In this document: piece by piece, positions 41,269-50,355 of the stretch
Position numbering within the stretch: the stretch's first letter is position 1
How the letters are laid out: the number at the start of each line of letters is the position of its first letter
Source of the DNA: JBCBGF01 sp039820585
GTDB taxonomy: Bacteria; Pseudomonadota; Alphaproteobacteria; Rhodobacterales; Rhodobacteraceae
Reading direction: 5' to 3'
Assembly (NCBI GenBank): GCA_039820585.1
Contig: JBCBPV010000006.1
Coordinates: forward strand, 1 to 64,000
Length of the DNA: 64,000 nt
Made by a program: the position numbers and the translations under genes
The notes under the pieces: generated by a model
Told to the model about the DNA's origin: nothing
Databases searched by the model: none
Seen by the model: only the letters and a program-made list of their open reading frames with translations

Positions 41269-44200
41269 TCGTCACCACGCAATTCCTCTGCTGTCGGGAT
41301 CTGTTGCCGCCGCGCCGCCTCACTGCCCGGCGGCGCACCGCGCAGCATCTCACGCAGCATGCCAGGCGCCAGTATCGACAACGGATTGACCGACACGCGC
41401 GGATCTTCGGCATTTCCGGTCATTCGAAACGTGAAGCCAAACAGCCCTTCGCCCCGGCGGGTAAAGACCTGACCAATCGCGTTCAGGATATAGATGGGCG
41501 AAATGACGCCCTGCATATTCAACCGCTTGGCCGCCAGATCATAGGTGCCATCCAGGGACAGCCCCAGCGAAGCCCCCACAGCCGACCCTTGCGTCAGGGT
41601 CAGTGTATCGGGCGTCAGCGTGAACCGTCCGTCAATTGAATTGAACAAGATTCCAGGCCCCTGCAACTGGTCGATCACGCCCACCACGCTGATCGCATCC
41701 AGCAGGTCGGCAATCGCAGGCTGGTCGCGCAGCCGGGCCGAGCCCACGGACAGACGGCCATCGAACCCTTCCGCCTCGACCCGCGGTGTCAGAATCAGGT
41801 CCATCTCGCCCCCTGCAAGCGAGCGAAACAGACCCGCATCGCGGAACACCGCGCCGGCATTGTCGGACAGCACCCGGATCGCCGTGCGCCCGCGCTGCGG
41901 GACCAGCGCGCCATTGACGGCCGTTCGGCCATTGATCTGGGCTTGAAACTCACCGTTCAACCCGCCCCGCGCTTCGAGTTGTGCCTGAAACGGGCGCAGG
42001 GCAATCCCATCGGCAAGGATCACTTCATCGAGGCTCAACTCCATCGGAACCCGCTGCCCCGCGGCAGGCGTCGGCAGGTCGGGCAGATTGCGAAGGTCCA
42101 AACGTCCCTCAGACATTGTGATGGCCGGGGGCAAACCCCGCCCCCGCCCGGTCAGGGTGACCGGCGCATCAAGCCAATCCCCTGCCTGTACGCGGTCGAA
42201 TTCGGCAGAAACCAACACCCCTTCAGGCCCCAGCGTCACTGTACCGTCGGCCTGAAATCCCGGGCCTGACAGACGCACGCTGTCGATCTGCGCCTCGGGA
42301 CCAAGACTGCCCGAGATCGACAGAGCCCCCACCGCCCCGCGCGGTTTGGTCCAGCCGAGATCGGCGATCCGCACCACCGCGCCGCGCAGGTCTGAATTGA
42401 GATCAAACGCCACCGGCCCCTCGCGCGGGATTTCAAGCTGCACCAGCGCCTCGGCCTCGCCCGAGACCGTACCCGGCGGCAGTGTGATCCCGAAAGTGTC
42501 GATGAATCGCTGGTTCAACGGCACGCGCGCATCAACACGGCTGGGGCTGGTGTCATCCTGCGCGATCGACTGGCGCCATACGGCCTCTATCGGCAACCCG
42601 TCCAACGCCGCCGCACCGGCCACCTCCAGCGTATCGGCCCGCACTCGCACGTCCAGGGCGTTCCCCGTCAGCGTGCGACCAGGAACCAGCGTGGTTGATG
42701 TGAATTCCCGCAACGTACCGGTAACATCGAAATCCACATCCTCGGTTTTCACATCTTTAGCCAGCCGGAAAACGACCCGCGCAGAGGCCTCCGCCTCCGC
42801 TGATGCCAGGTTCGCGGTGCGCCCGCTTTTCTCCAATATCCGGAACGGGCGGTTGTCGAGCGCCGTCAGCAATGACGCAAGCGGCCCTTTCGCTTGCAGG
42901 TTTAGCTCGGCCAGCGGGACACGTTCCGAGACATCCAGTATCGCCAGCGTCGAGCCTGCGAAATCCAACGGCAACTGCCCCGCCGGCCGCACCTGCCCCT
43001 GTTCCAGCCGCATCGCATAGCGCCCGTCGATCAGCGCGGCGTGGCCCGCGCCACCCGAAATCTCGGGCATATGCGGCATGTAACGGACGGTTGCGTCCTC
43101 AAAATCATAACTTAATCCCGCCCGCGGCGGCGCGCCCGGCGACAGGCGTAAGGCGGCGGAGATATCGCGCAGCACCCCGCCCTTCACGTTCTCCGCCAGC
43201 CACGTCCGCGTCTCCGGCACTACCGCCGCGGGCCACAGGCCCAAAAGCTGCGCAGTGGTCATCTGGTCGCCATCCAGATCCATGAAGGCGCGCCAGCCTT
43301 CATCATCGGCCCCGATCTGCCCCTTTGCAGACATCCGATCATCGCCCGCGATTAGAACCGATTGGCCTAGATCCACCTCGAACGGATCAAGCCGCAGGCG
43401 GAAGTCTGTCACGCCCGCATCGAACAGGACCGGATCGTCAAACATGCCCTCGGGCGTGAGCGCAATCTCTTCAAACCGCATCTGGCCCAACAACGTTTGC
43501 GGCCACCCCTCCTCAGCATCGCGCAGATAGGCGTGGCCCTCACCCAGAAGCTGCATCGCGTCCGATTGCAGGCTCAGCTCAGAAAACACGATCTTCTGGT
43601 CAGCGGGATCAAACTCCAGATAGACCTGCGCCGAGTTGAAGGGCACGGGTCGCGCGCCTTCTGCTGGGCGCAGGGCACCGCTGTCGATCTCAAGCGTCGC
43701 GGCCAGCCGCTCTACCGAGCCATCGCTGCCAAAGACGCTGCGGATCGCGCCCGAGACGGGGGCATCCAGGACGCCGAGATAGGACAACGCAGGCGATTGC
43801 AGCGCGATGTCCGGGGCGGCGGCGTTCTCAAATTGAATGCCGACCGACGCGTCGGTCGATCCCTTGGTCGACAGAAAGGACAGCTGCACATCGGCCAGGT
43901 CCTCGGTGCCATTGAATACCTCAGACGTCACCGTGATCGAAATGCTGTCGGCATCATTCACCAGCCGCAGTGCCCCGTCGGTAACCTGCCAGACCCGCCC
44001 CGACCGCGCGTCTTCCAGCGTGATCGTCAGATCGCGCGCCTCGATCCGCGAGATGTCCCGCAAGGGCGCCTCGTCAAACGTCGCGTCCACCAAATCCAGC
44101 AGGCGCGCCATATCGCCTATCGCGGGCGTCGCCCCTTCACCGAAGCTGAGCGTAAAGGCCCCGTCCACCGATCGGCGCACGGTAATCTGCGCGCCCGAGA

Positions 44201-44576
44201 CGTTCAGCGTGGATGGCGCGACCTCGCCCCGCAGCACATCCTGCAGCGACAACGCGGCACCCACCTCGTTCAGCGTGGCAATGCGCACCCCTCGCGCATC
44301 GCGGATGCCCACATTGCGAAGCAGAACCCGCGGCGCACCATTTCCATCGAATTCCACAATCGACTGGCCCAGTGTCGCGCCACTGTCGCCCAGCCCGGCA
44401 TTCAACTGCTCTTCAATCTCTGCGGTGACCCAGGCGGGCAAGGCGATGGACCGGCCAACCAGAGTTTGAACCCCCGCAAATCCCACTGTGATCAGCACGA
44501 TCAGCAGCACCAGCACCCACCGCCACGGTCGGCGGCGCGCAGGGCGCGGGGGTGTCTCTGGGCTGTCGTCGCTCAT
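41265..44576 (-). CDS. AsmA/YhdP-like large envelope protein (DUF3971)
   Basis: A 1103-residue protein anchored by one N-terminal helix (WRWVLVLLIVLITVGFAGV, about residues 18-36) with the rest in the periplasm. It is beta-rich and repetitive, with a DUF3971-type central region and an AsmA-like C-terminal region (GPGILFNSIDGRFTLTPDTLTL, LGLSLDGTYDLAAKRLNMQG, FGFTFRMTGNAEDPRVSVNPLS). YhdP/AsmA/TamB-type proteins bridge the envelope and are linked to phospholipid transport. The start at 44576 has a GAGG site; an extension to 44696 overlaps the divergent peroxiredoxin gene region. Overlaps queA by 4 bp. Confidence 0.87.
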   Translation of the reverse strand: MSDDSPETPPRPARRRPWRWVLVLLIVLITVGFAGVQTLVGRSIALPAWVTAEIEEQLNAGLGDSGATLGQSIVEFDGNGAPRVLLRNVGIRDARGVRIATLNEVGAALSLQDVLRGEVAPSTLNVSGAQITVRRSVDGAFTLSFGEGATPAIGDMARLLDLVDATFDEAPLRDISRIEARDLTITLEDARSGRVWQVTDGALRLVNDADSISITVTSEVFNGTEDLADVQLSFLSTKGSTDASVGIQFENAAAPDIALQSPALSYLGVLDAPVSGAIRSVFGSDGSVERLAATLEIDSGALRPAEGARPVPFNSAQVYLEFDPADQKIVFSELSLQSDAMQLLGEGHAYLRDAEEGWPQTLLGQMRFEEIALTPEGMFDDPVLFDAGVTDFRLRLDPFEVDLGQSVLIAGDDRMSAKGQIGADDEGWRAFMDLDGDQMTTAQLLGLWPAAVVPETRTWLAENVKGGVLRDISAALRLSPGAPPRAGLSYDFEDATVRYMPHMPEISGGAGHAALIDGRYAMRLEQGQVRPAGQLPLDFAGSTLAILDVSERVPLAELNLQAKGPLASLLTALDNRPFRILEKSGRTANLASAEAEASARVVFRLAKDVKTEDVDFDVTGTLREFTSTTLVPGRTLTGNALDVRVRADTLEVAGAAALDGLPIEAVWRQSIAQDDTSPSRVDARVPLNQRFIDTFGITLPPGTVSGEAEALVQLEIPREGPVAFDLNSDLRGAVVRIADLGWTKPRGAVGALSISGSLGPEAQIDSVRLSGPGFQADGTVTLGPEGVLVSAEFDRVQAGDWLDAPVTLTGRGRGLPPAITMSEGRLDLRNLPDLPTPAAGQRVPMELSLDEVILADGIALRPFQAQLEARGGLNGEFQAQINGRTAVNGALVPQRGRTAIRVLSDNAGAVFRDAGLFRSLAGGEMDLILTPRVEAEGFDGRLSVGSARLRDQPAIADLLDAISVVGVIDQLQGPGILFNSIDGRFTLTPDTLTLTQGSAVGASLGLSLDGTYDLAAKRLNMQGVISPIYILNAIGQVFTRRGEGLFGFTFRMTGNAEDPRVSVNPLSILAPGMLREMLRGAPPGSEAARRQQIPTAEELRGDD

Positions 44577-44671
44577 TGCTGCCTCGAAGCCAATTGTTGA
44601 CGGCGGCTTTATCTTCCTTGGAAGCGGACTAAAACGAAATTGCACCGCAATGTCATCCCGGAGACCCACAC

Positions 44672-45133
44672 ATGATCGAGATTGGCCAACCCGCACCCGA
44701 CTTTACCCTACCCCGTGATGGGGGGGACACGGTGACGTTGTCGGATTTGAAACCGAAAACCGTTGTTCTTTATTTCTACCCCCGCGACGATACCGGCGGA
44801 TGCACGAAAGAAGCCATCGCCTTTACCGAATTGCTACCAGAGTTCGAGAACGCTGGCGCCGTGGTCTATGGCCTGTCGAAGGATACTGTCGCCAAGCATG
44901 AAAAGTTTATCACCAAGCGTGAGCTGGGCGTGCCTTTGTTGTCGGACGCCGATAGCGATGTCTGTGAACGCTACGGCACCTGGGTCGAAAAACAGATGTA
45001 TGGAAAGACGTATCTGGGCATCGAACGCTCCACGTTTCTGATCGACGGCGAAGGCACGGTGCGAGAGGTCTGGCGCAAGGTGAAAGTGCCCGGCCATGCA
45101 GAAGCGGTGCTGGGCGCGGTCAAGGCCCTGTGA
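44672..45133 (+). CDS. bcp: Thioredoxin-dependent peroxiredoxin (BCP/PrxQ family)
   Basis: A 153-residue peroxidase reducing hydroperoxides in the cytoplasm. The peroxidatic cysteine is Cys44 in YPRDDTGGCTKEA. The resolving cysteine five residues later, present in many PrxQ proteins, is missing (CTKEAIAF). The only other cysteine is Cys98 in DSDVCERYG, which may serve instead, or the protein may act as a 1-Cys enzyme. Its stop overlaps the next gene's GTG start in GTGA, coupling it to a ferritin-like protein. Confidence 0.92.
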   Translation: MIEIGQPAPDFTLPRDGGDTVTLSDLKPKTVVLYFYPRDDTGGCTKEAIAFTELLPEFENAGAVVYGLSKDTVAKHEKFITKRELGVPLLSDADSDVCERYGTWVEKQMYGKTYLGIERSTFLIDGEGTVREVWRKVKVPGHAEAVLGAVKAL

Positions 45134-45942
45134 TCACCCTGGCCCAGATGGCGGTGGAGGTTCTGACCACCGCCGATGGCCGGACAAAGACGGCGCTATC
45201 TCGGGCACATGCGGCGCGTTGGTTCGCCTCTCGCGCGGACGGACCGGCAATCGAGGTCGGCACGGCCGCGCCACCGCCACATCCCGCCCGCCCGGACGCG
45301 CCCCAACTTTTGTCGCCCCGCGATGTGCCGAAACGCAAACCGGGCAGCCCTGCGGGCCGTATCGCGTTGTTGCATGCCGTCGCCCATATCGAACTGAACG
45401 CCGTCGACCTGCACTGGGACATCATCGCCCGCTTTGCAGATACCCCGATGCCACCGGGCTTCTACGACGATTGGGTCAAGGCGGCAGACGAGGAATCCAA
45501 ACACTTCAACCTGATGTGCGACTGCCTTGAAGCCGAAGGCAGCCACTACGGCGCCCTGCCCGCCCATGCTGGCATGTGGCGCGCGGCAGAAGACACAGCG
45601 ACCGACTTCATGGGTCGGCTTGCCATCGTGCCCATGGTGCTAGAGGCCCGCGGGCTCGACGTGACGCCGGGGATGATTGAGGTTTTCCAGAAGGCCGGTG
45701 CCGACCAAGTGGTTGCTGCCCTGCGCACGATCTATACCGAAGAGGTCGGGCATGTCGCCTATGGCTCCAAATGGTTCCACTTCCTCTGCGGGCGTGAGGA
45801 TGCCGATCCCAAAGATGTGTTTCACACGCTGGTGCGCAAGTACTTCAAGGGTGGGCTGAAGCCACCCTTCAACGATGAAAAGCGGGCCGAAGCAGGCATT
45901 CCGCCTGACTTCTACTGGCCGCTGGTCGAAACCACCGGCTAG
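45130..45942 (+). CDS. Ferritin-like DUF455 protein (COG2833)
   Basis: A 270-residue protein with a ferritin-like four-helix core. Conserved metal-ligand segments are HAVAHIELNAVDLHWD, KAADEESKHFNLMCD, VLEARGLDVTPGM and YTEEVGHVAYGSKWF, which supply Glu and His pairs for a di-metal site. The family is uncharacterised. The GTG at 45130 overlaps the peroxiredoxin stop, so the two are translationally coupled; an oxidative-stress or metal-dependent oxidation role is inferred from that. A 7-bp hairpin GATCGGC/GCCGATC just after the stop has no T-tract. Confidence 0.85.
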   Translation: MITLAQMAVEVLTTADGRTKTALSRAHAARWFASRADGPAIEVGTAAPPPHPARPDAPQLLSPRDVPKRKPGSPAGRIALLHAVAHIELNAVDLHWDIIARFADTPMPPGFYDDWVKAADEESKHFNLMCDCLEAEGSHYGALPAHAGMWRAAEDTATDFMGRLAIVPMVLEARGLDVTPGMIEVFQKAGADQVVAALRTIYTEEVGHVAYGSKWFHFLCGREDADPKDVFHTLVRKYFKGGLKPPFNDEKRAEAGIPPDFYWPLVETTG

Positions 45943-46031
45943 ATCGGCAAGAACCCGCCGATCCCGCAGCGCTGCGACCACACCAGACCGTCAATCTCCC
46001 AGATCACTTGCCCCACACATGTCGGGAAGTT

Positions 46032-47450
46032 ATGCACAAGCTCACCCCCGCAAAGTTCTGGGCAGGACGCGGGTGGTGCGTAAATGGGCAGGCAGAACGG
46101 GACGAGACTTTGACCAACAGGCTTGGGCGATTTGTACATACGCGCATCGAACGCGCGTTTCCGGAACAGCGGCTTTTCCTCCGCTCAGACAGTGAAACGC
46201 GGTTCATCCGCCTGACGTCGACCACGCAGTTCATCGCGCTTACCGGCAGCGCGATGGTTATCGGTTGGGCGATCATCGCCTCGGCGATCCTGTTCATGTC
46301 GAGCCTCGGCGCAGGCAACCTGCGCGATCAGGCCCTGCGCGAACAGGCGCTGTATGAACAGCGGCTGAACCAATTGTCCGTAGAACGCGATGCCCGCGCC
46401 GCCGATGCCGCCGCCGCGCATGAACGGTTTTCGCTGGCCATGGCTGAGGTGTCGGCCATGCAATCCCGGCTTCTGGCCTCCGAAGAGCGGCTGAAAGAGC
46501 TGGAAAAAGGAACCAAGGCCCTTCGCGATACCCTGCGCACCGCGATCGTTGAACGTGACACGCTAGGCGACCAAGTGGCCAGCCTGACCGCCGACCTCGC
46601 GCAAACCGAAGACGACGTAACGCCCGAGGCGATCCACACCGATGAGCTGGCCGCTACCGTCGATTTCCTGACAGCCGCGCTCAGCAGTACCGCAGCCGCG
46701 CGGGATGAGATTGTCGCCGACACCACCGATGTGATGTCCCATATCGACTCGCTGGAACTGGAACGCGAGCTGATGGAAGAGCGCAACCAGCGCATCTTTT
46801 CCCAGCTTGAAGAAGCGGTGTCCGTTTCCCTTGCACCGCTGGATGAGATGTTCAACGCTGCGGGCCTGCCTGCTGACAGCATCATCGAAACCGTGCGCCG
46901 CGGCTATTCCGGCCAGGGTGGCCCCCTGACACCGCTGACATTTTCGACCAAAGGCGACCAGATCGACGACGACACTGAACGCGCCAACGCGATCCTGGAA
47001 AAGCTCGACGCGCTGAACCTCTACCGCATCGCGGTGGAAAAATCTCCGTTCTCAGAACCCCTGCGCGGCGCTTACCGGTTCACAAGCCCTTTCGGGCCCC
47101 GGAACGATCCGATAAACGGCCAACGCAAGATGCACAACGGCGCTGATTTCGCCGCTGGCCACGGCGCACCGATCTATGCCACGGCCGATGGCACCGTAAT
47201 TAAGGCAGGCTGGGCCACGGGTTATGGCCGTCTCGTCACAATTCGCCATGATTTCGGCATAGAGACGCGGTACGCTCACTTATCGAAAATCAGAGTTAAC
47301 GTAGGTGATAAAGTCTCGCGCGGGGATCGTATCGGTGATATGGGAAATTCTGGACGATCAACCGGCACTCACCTTCACTACGAAGTGCGGATCGACGGCG
47401 ATCCTGTAAATCCGATGAAATTCATCAAGGCAGCGAGAGATGTTTTCTAA
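46032..47450 (+). CDS. M23 family metallopeptidase with transmembrane helix and coiled coil
   Basis: A cell-wall endopeptidase of about 470 residues. A membrane helix (FIALTGSAMVIGWAIIASAIL) is followed by a long coiled coil (about residues 95-265) and a C-terminal LytM/M23 domain. The zinc motif is HNGADFAAGHG (HxxxD) and later THLHYEVR (HxH). The N-terminal RLFLRSDSETRFIRL matches the Rhodobacteraceae form. The ATG at 46032 has GGGAAG upstream; a TTG at 46110, giving TNRLGRFVHTRIERA, is the main alternative. It overlaps the bactofilin gene, and bactofilin-M23 pairs are a known cell-shape module. Confidence 0.9.
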   Translation: MHKLTPAKFWAGRGWCVNGQAERDETLTNRLGRFVHTRIERAFPEQRLFLRSDSETRFIRLTSTTQFIALTGSAMVIGWAIIASAILFMSSLGAGNLRDQALREQALYEQRLNQLSVERDARAADAAAAHERFSLAMAEVSAMQSRLLASEERLKELEKGTKALRDTLRTAIVERDTLGDQVASLTADLAQTEDDVTPEAIHTDELAATVDFLTAALSSTAAARDEIVADTTDVMSHIDSLELERELMEERNQRIFSQLEEAVSVSLAPLDEMFNAAGLPADSIIETVRRGYSGQGGPLTPLTFSTKGDQIDDDTERANAILEKLDALNLYRIAVEKSPFSEPLRGAYRFTSPFGPRNDPINGQRKMHNGADFAAGHGAPIYATADGTVIKAGWATGYGRLVTIRHDFGIETRYAHLSKIRVNVGDKVSRGDRIGDMGNSGRSTGTHLHYEVRIDGDPVNPMKFIKAARDVF

Positions 47451-47982
47451 AAGCAGAGTGAACGACCCCGGCGCATCCCCCGAGGCCAAGCCGGAAAACC
47501 CCAAAACTCCAGAGGCGAAGAGCACAAAGCCCATGACTGATTTCACACCCTCCACCCCAAAAGAAAAAGCCCCAGCATCGGTTCTGTCGAGCGATCTGAA
47601 GATCCACGGCAATCTGACCACGGCAGGCGACATCCAGATCGAAGGCACCATCGAAGGCGACATTCGCGCCCACCTTCTGACCGTTGGCGAAAGCGCGACT
47701 GTCAAGGGTGAGTGCATTGCAGACGACGTCATCGTCAACGGCCGCGTTGTCGGCAAGGTGCGCGGCCTAAAGGTCCGCCTGACGGCGACCGCCCGCGTTG
47801 AGGGCGACATCATCCACAAAACGATCGCTATTGAAAGCGGGGCGCATTTCGAAGGCTCCGTGCAGCGTCAGGAAGATCCTCTTGGTGGCGCCGGCGCCAA
47901 ACCAAAGCCGATGTCGTCCAGCACGACACCGCCGCCATCGGCGACCGGCAATGCCTCGGCGGCCTCGCCGGCCAAAGCCTGA
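47440..47982 (+). CDS. Bactofilin
   Basis: A 180-residue cytoskeletal protein that self-assembles into filaments without nucleotide. The beta-helical core (about residues 45-140) shows the repeats HGNLTTAGDIQIEGTIEGDI, VGESATVKGECIADDVIVNG and AIESGAHFEGSVQR. Flexible proline/alanine-rich tails lie at both ends. The start overlaps the M23 peptidase by 11 bp, so the filament and the wall enzyme are made together; bactofilins are known to position such peptidases. Its TGA stop overlaps a possible CTG start of the following MFS gene. Confidence 0.95.
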   Translation: MFSKSRVNDPGASPEAKPENPKTPEAKSTKPMTDFTPSTPKEKAPASVLSSDLKIHGNLTTAGDIQIEGTIEGDIRAHLLTVGESATVKGECIADDVIVNGRVVGKVRGLKVRLTATARVEGDIIHKTIAIESGAHFEGSVQRQEDPLGGAGAKPKPMSSSTTPPPSATGNASAASPAKA

Positions 47983-48008
47983 GTGCACCAACTGATATAA
48001 ATCATAAA

Positions 48009-48036
48009 GAGACGCCGCGGCCTTCCGCGGCGTCTC
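48009..48036 (+). terminator. Perfect 12-bp hairpin after bactofilin, terminator-like
   Basis: GAGACGCCGCGG (48009-48020) pairs perfectly with CCGCGGCGTCTC (48025-48036) around a CCTT loop, followed only by GCTTTG rather than a long T-tract. It lies 26 bp after the bactofilin stop. The same bases read as an open frame (ETPRPSAASR) continuous with the downstream MFS protein, so it could instead act inside a coding region as an attenuator. Confidence 0.55.
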
Positions 48037-48131
48037 GCTTTGACGCATCGTTTTGCGCCGAACGCGCCCGCAAACGCGTCCTCTTCGCCGCCATCCTCGC
48101 CTCGGCCCTGGGCTTCATCGACGGCACCATC

Positions 48132-49469
48132 GTGTCCATCGCCATGCCCACGATCCGCGACAGTCTGGGCGCAACGCTGAGCCAGGCGCAGTGGATCAAC
48201 AACGCCTACATGCTGCCGCTCTCTGCGCTGATCCTTGTAGGTGGTGCGTTGGGCGACCGCTTCGGCCTGGCCCGCATCTTCACAATCGGCATCAGCATCT
48301 TCATTGCCGCCTCGCTCATCAGCGCCGCAGCGCCGACGGCCGACATCCTGATCGCCGCCCGCGCGCTCAAAGGCGTCGGCGCGGCCTTGATGGTGCCGGG
48401 CTCCATGGCGCTGATCTACCGCGCCTACCCGCCCGATGAGCGCGGTCGCGCCCTGGGCATATGGGCCGCCGCCTCGGCCCTCACCACCGCCTTGGGCCCG
48501 ATCCTAGGCGGCGTCATCATCACCGCTGCAGGACCAGAGACCTGGCGCTGGCTGTTCGCCGTCAACCTACCGCTGGGCCTGATCGCCATCTGGCTGTTGC
48601 AAGGCGCTGTCGAAGAGGATCGCGGCAAACCGGGTGCCGGCATCGACTGGCAAGGCGCAGTCCTCGTCACCGCGGCCCTTGGCCTCATGGCATGGGGCCT
48701 CACCGGCATGGGCGATGGCACCGCCAACCTGCCCCTTCTCCTCACCCTCGCTGCCCTTTGCCTCGCCCTATTCCTCGTGTGGGAAGCGCGCAGTCCCCAC
48801 CCAATGATGCCGCTGCGCCTTTTCGCGAACGCCACCTTCAGCGCCGCCAACCTCGCCACTTTCTGTCTCTACTTCGGGCTCTCCGCCGTGCTCTTCTTCC
48901 TGCCAATGACCGTCATCACAGCCTGGGGCGTGACCGAGGCGGAAGCATCCGCCGCCTTCGTCCCCCTCACCGCCGCCATCGCCCTGCTCTCCACCCGCAT
49001 GGGCAAGCTTGCCGACGCCCGCGGCCCTGGCCTTCTGATCGGCAGTGGTGCCGCCATCGTCGCCGTCGCTTATGCTGGCCTCGCCCTCACCGCCCCGCTC
49101 CAGTCGTTCTGGGGCGCAGTCATTCCACTGATGTGCGTGATGGGCCTCGGCATGGCGCTGGTCGTGGCCCCACTGTCAGCGGCCGTCATGGGCGCCGTCA
49201 CCGATACCGAAGCAGGCGCCGCCTCTGGCGTCAACAACGCCGTAAGCCGCGTCGCGGGCTTGATCGCGGTCGCCCTGATGGGCGGCATCGCCGCCAGCGC
49301 CTACACCGCCACCGGCGGCCCCGCCAGCTTCGGCGCCCCCTCAGACGCCGCGGGCCACGCGGCTGCCACCACCGCCGCCTTCGCCCGCATCGCCTGGATC
49401 ACCGCAGCCATGTCTGCGCTGTCCGCCGTCACGGCCGTTGCCGGGATCAAACGCCCTCAGACGGGATGA
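48132..49469 (+). CDS. MFS transporter, DHA2 (14-helix drug exporter) family
   Basis: A drug:proton antiporter-type protein. SIAMPTIRDSLGATLSQAQW, then LVGGALGDRFGLARIF (motif A), ARALKGVGAALMVPGSMALI and ALGPILGGVIIT (motif C) identify it. GTG at 48132 is the first ATG/GTG/TTG in this frame, but it cuts the first helix in half. In-frame codons upstream encode RKRVLFAAILASALGFIDGT, the start of helix 1 with the DHA2 D1 motif. The frame is open back to 47835 without a standard start. A CTG at 47979, overlapping the bactofilin TGA as CTGA, would give SAPTDINHKETP and is the likeliest true start. The 3' end overlaps the convergent DUF2189 gene by 13 bp. Confidence 0.8.
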   Translation: MSIAMPTIRDSLGATLSQAQWINNAYMLPLSALILVGGALGDRFGLARIFTIGISIFIAASLISAAAPTADILIAARALKGVGAALMVPGSMALIYRAYPPDERGRALGIWAAASALTTALGPILGGVIITAAGPETWRWLFAVNLPLGLIAIWLLQGAVEEDRGKPGAGIDWQGAVLVTAALGLMAWGLTGMGDGTANLPLLLTLAALCLALFLVWEARSPHPMMPLRLFANATFSAANLATFCLYFGLSAVLFFLPMTVITAWGVTEAEASAAFVPLTAAIALLSTRMGKLADARGPGLLIGSGAAIVAVAYAGLALTAPLQSFWGAVIPLMCVMGLGMALVVAPLSAAVMGAVTDTEAGAASGVNNAVSRVAGLIAVALMGGIAASAYTATGGPASFGAPSDAAGHAAATTAAFARIAWITAAMSALSAVTAVAGIKRPQTG

Positions 49470-50236
49470 TAGAGCGTGCGCCTGTAGATGTGCCACGTCG
49501 CGTGGCCCAGCACCGGCAACGCCACAAATAGCCCCAGAAACAGCGGCACCATTCCTAAAAACAGCATGCCCGCAATCACCGCAGCCCATACCAGCATCAC
49601 GCCCAGATTCTGTCCAACAGCCCGAAAGCTCACCAACATCGCACTCACGAAATCGATCTCTTTTTCGAGCAACAGCGGCAGGCTCACCACTGTTGCCGCG
49701 AACACCAAAAACGCCACCGCCGCGCCAATCACAACCTGCATCGCGATCATCGTCAGCCCATTGGTCGTCAGAAGCGCCTCATAAGACGACGAGATATTGG
49801 TCAGCGTCGACAGCCCCATGAACAGCGCAAACAGCATATGGGCAAAGAACGACCAGAACAGGAACACCATCAGAATGATCACCCCCATCCACGGGATCTG
49901 CCGATCTTTCTCGGCAAAGACCACGCCAAGGATCTCGCCCCAAACCAGCGGCTGTTCCCGCTCCAACCGCCGGCTTACTTCGTAAAGCCCCACCGCTGCA
50001 AAGGGCGCCACCAGGGGAAACCCAAGCGACAACACCAGCGTCCAGACAAAGGTGCCCGCATCGATCAGGATCAGAACCGCGCCCACAAGCACATAAAATG
50101 CGCTGAAAAACAGCCCATAACCTGGCGCCCGCCGGAAATCATGCAGACCCGCCTGCAGCGCGCTCCAGATCTCGTGCAGGGTCAGGGTCCCGATCTCCGG
50201 GATCGGCGACGCTTCAAGGGGCTGCGTGTCACTCAT
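49457..50236 (-). CDS. DUF2189 integral membrane protein
   Basis: A 259-residue membrane protein with about six helices (FFSAFYVLVGAVLILIDAGTF, VWTLVLSLGFPLVAPFAAVGLYEVSRRLE, MGVIILMVFLFWSFFAHMLFALF, and later LGVMLVWAAVIAGMLFLGMVPLFLGLF-like segments). It matches the DUF2189 family of unknown function. The start at 50236 has a strong AGGAGGA site; an extension to 50290 is unsupported. It follows prfB by 119 bp in the same direction and overlaps the MFS gene end. Confidence 0.85.
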   Translation of the reverse strand: MSDTQPLEASPIPEIGTLTLHEIWSALQAGLHDFRRAPGYGLFFSAFYVLVGAVLILIDAGTFVWTLVLSLGFPLVAPFAAVGLYEVSRRLEREQPLVWGEILGVVFAEKDRQIPWMGVIILMVFLFWSFFAHMLFALFMGLSTLTNISSSYEALLTTNGLTMIAMQVVIGAAVAFLVFAATVVSLPLLLEKEIDFVSAMLVSFRAVGQNLGVMLVWAAVIAGMLFLGMVPLFLGLFVALPVLGHATWHIYRRTLYHPV

Positions 50237-50355
50237 GGCCCGATCCTCCTCCCGGGTCGCATGATGCCGCCCGGCCCAAACAGGCGTCAAGCCATCGCTT
50301 CATCTTGACCAAAATGCTTTAGGGGGCAGCCAGCGGCCGCGGGGCAGCGGCCCGA

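Noticed and set aside
45942..45963. GATCGGC/GCCGATC hairpin after the DUF455 gene as terminator
   Set aside because: Stem is only 7 bp and no T-tract follows on the + strand.
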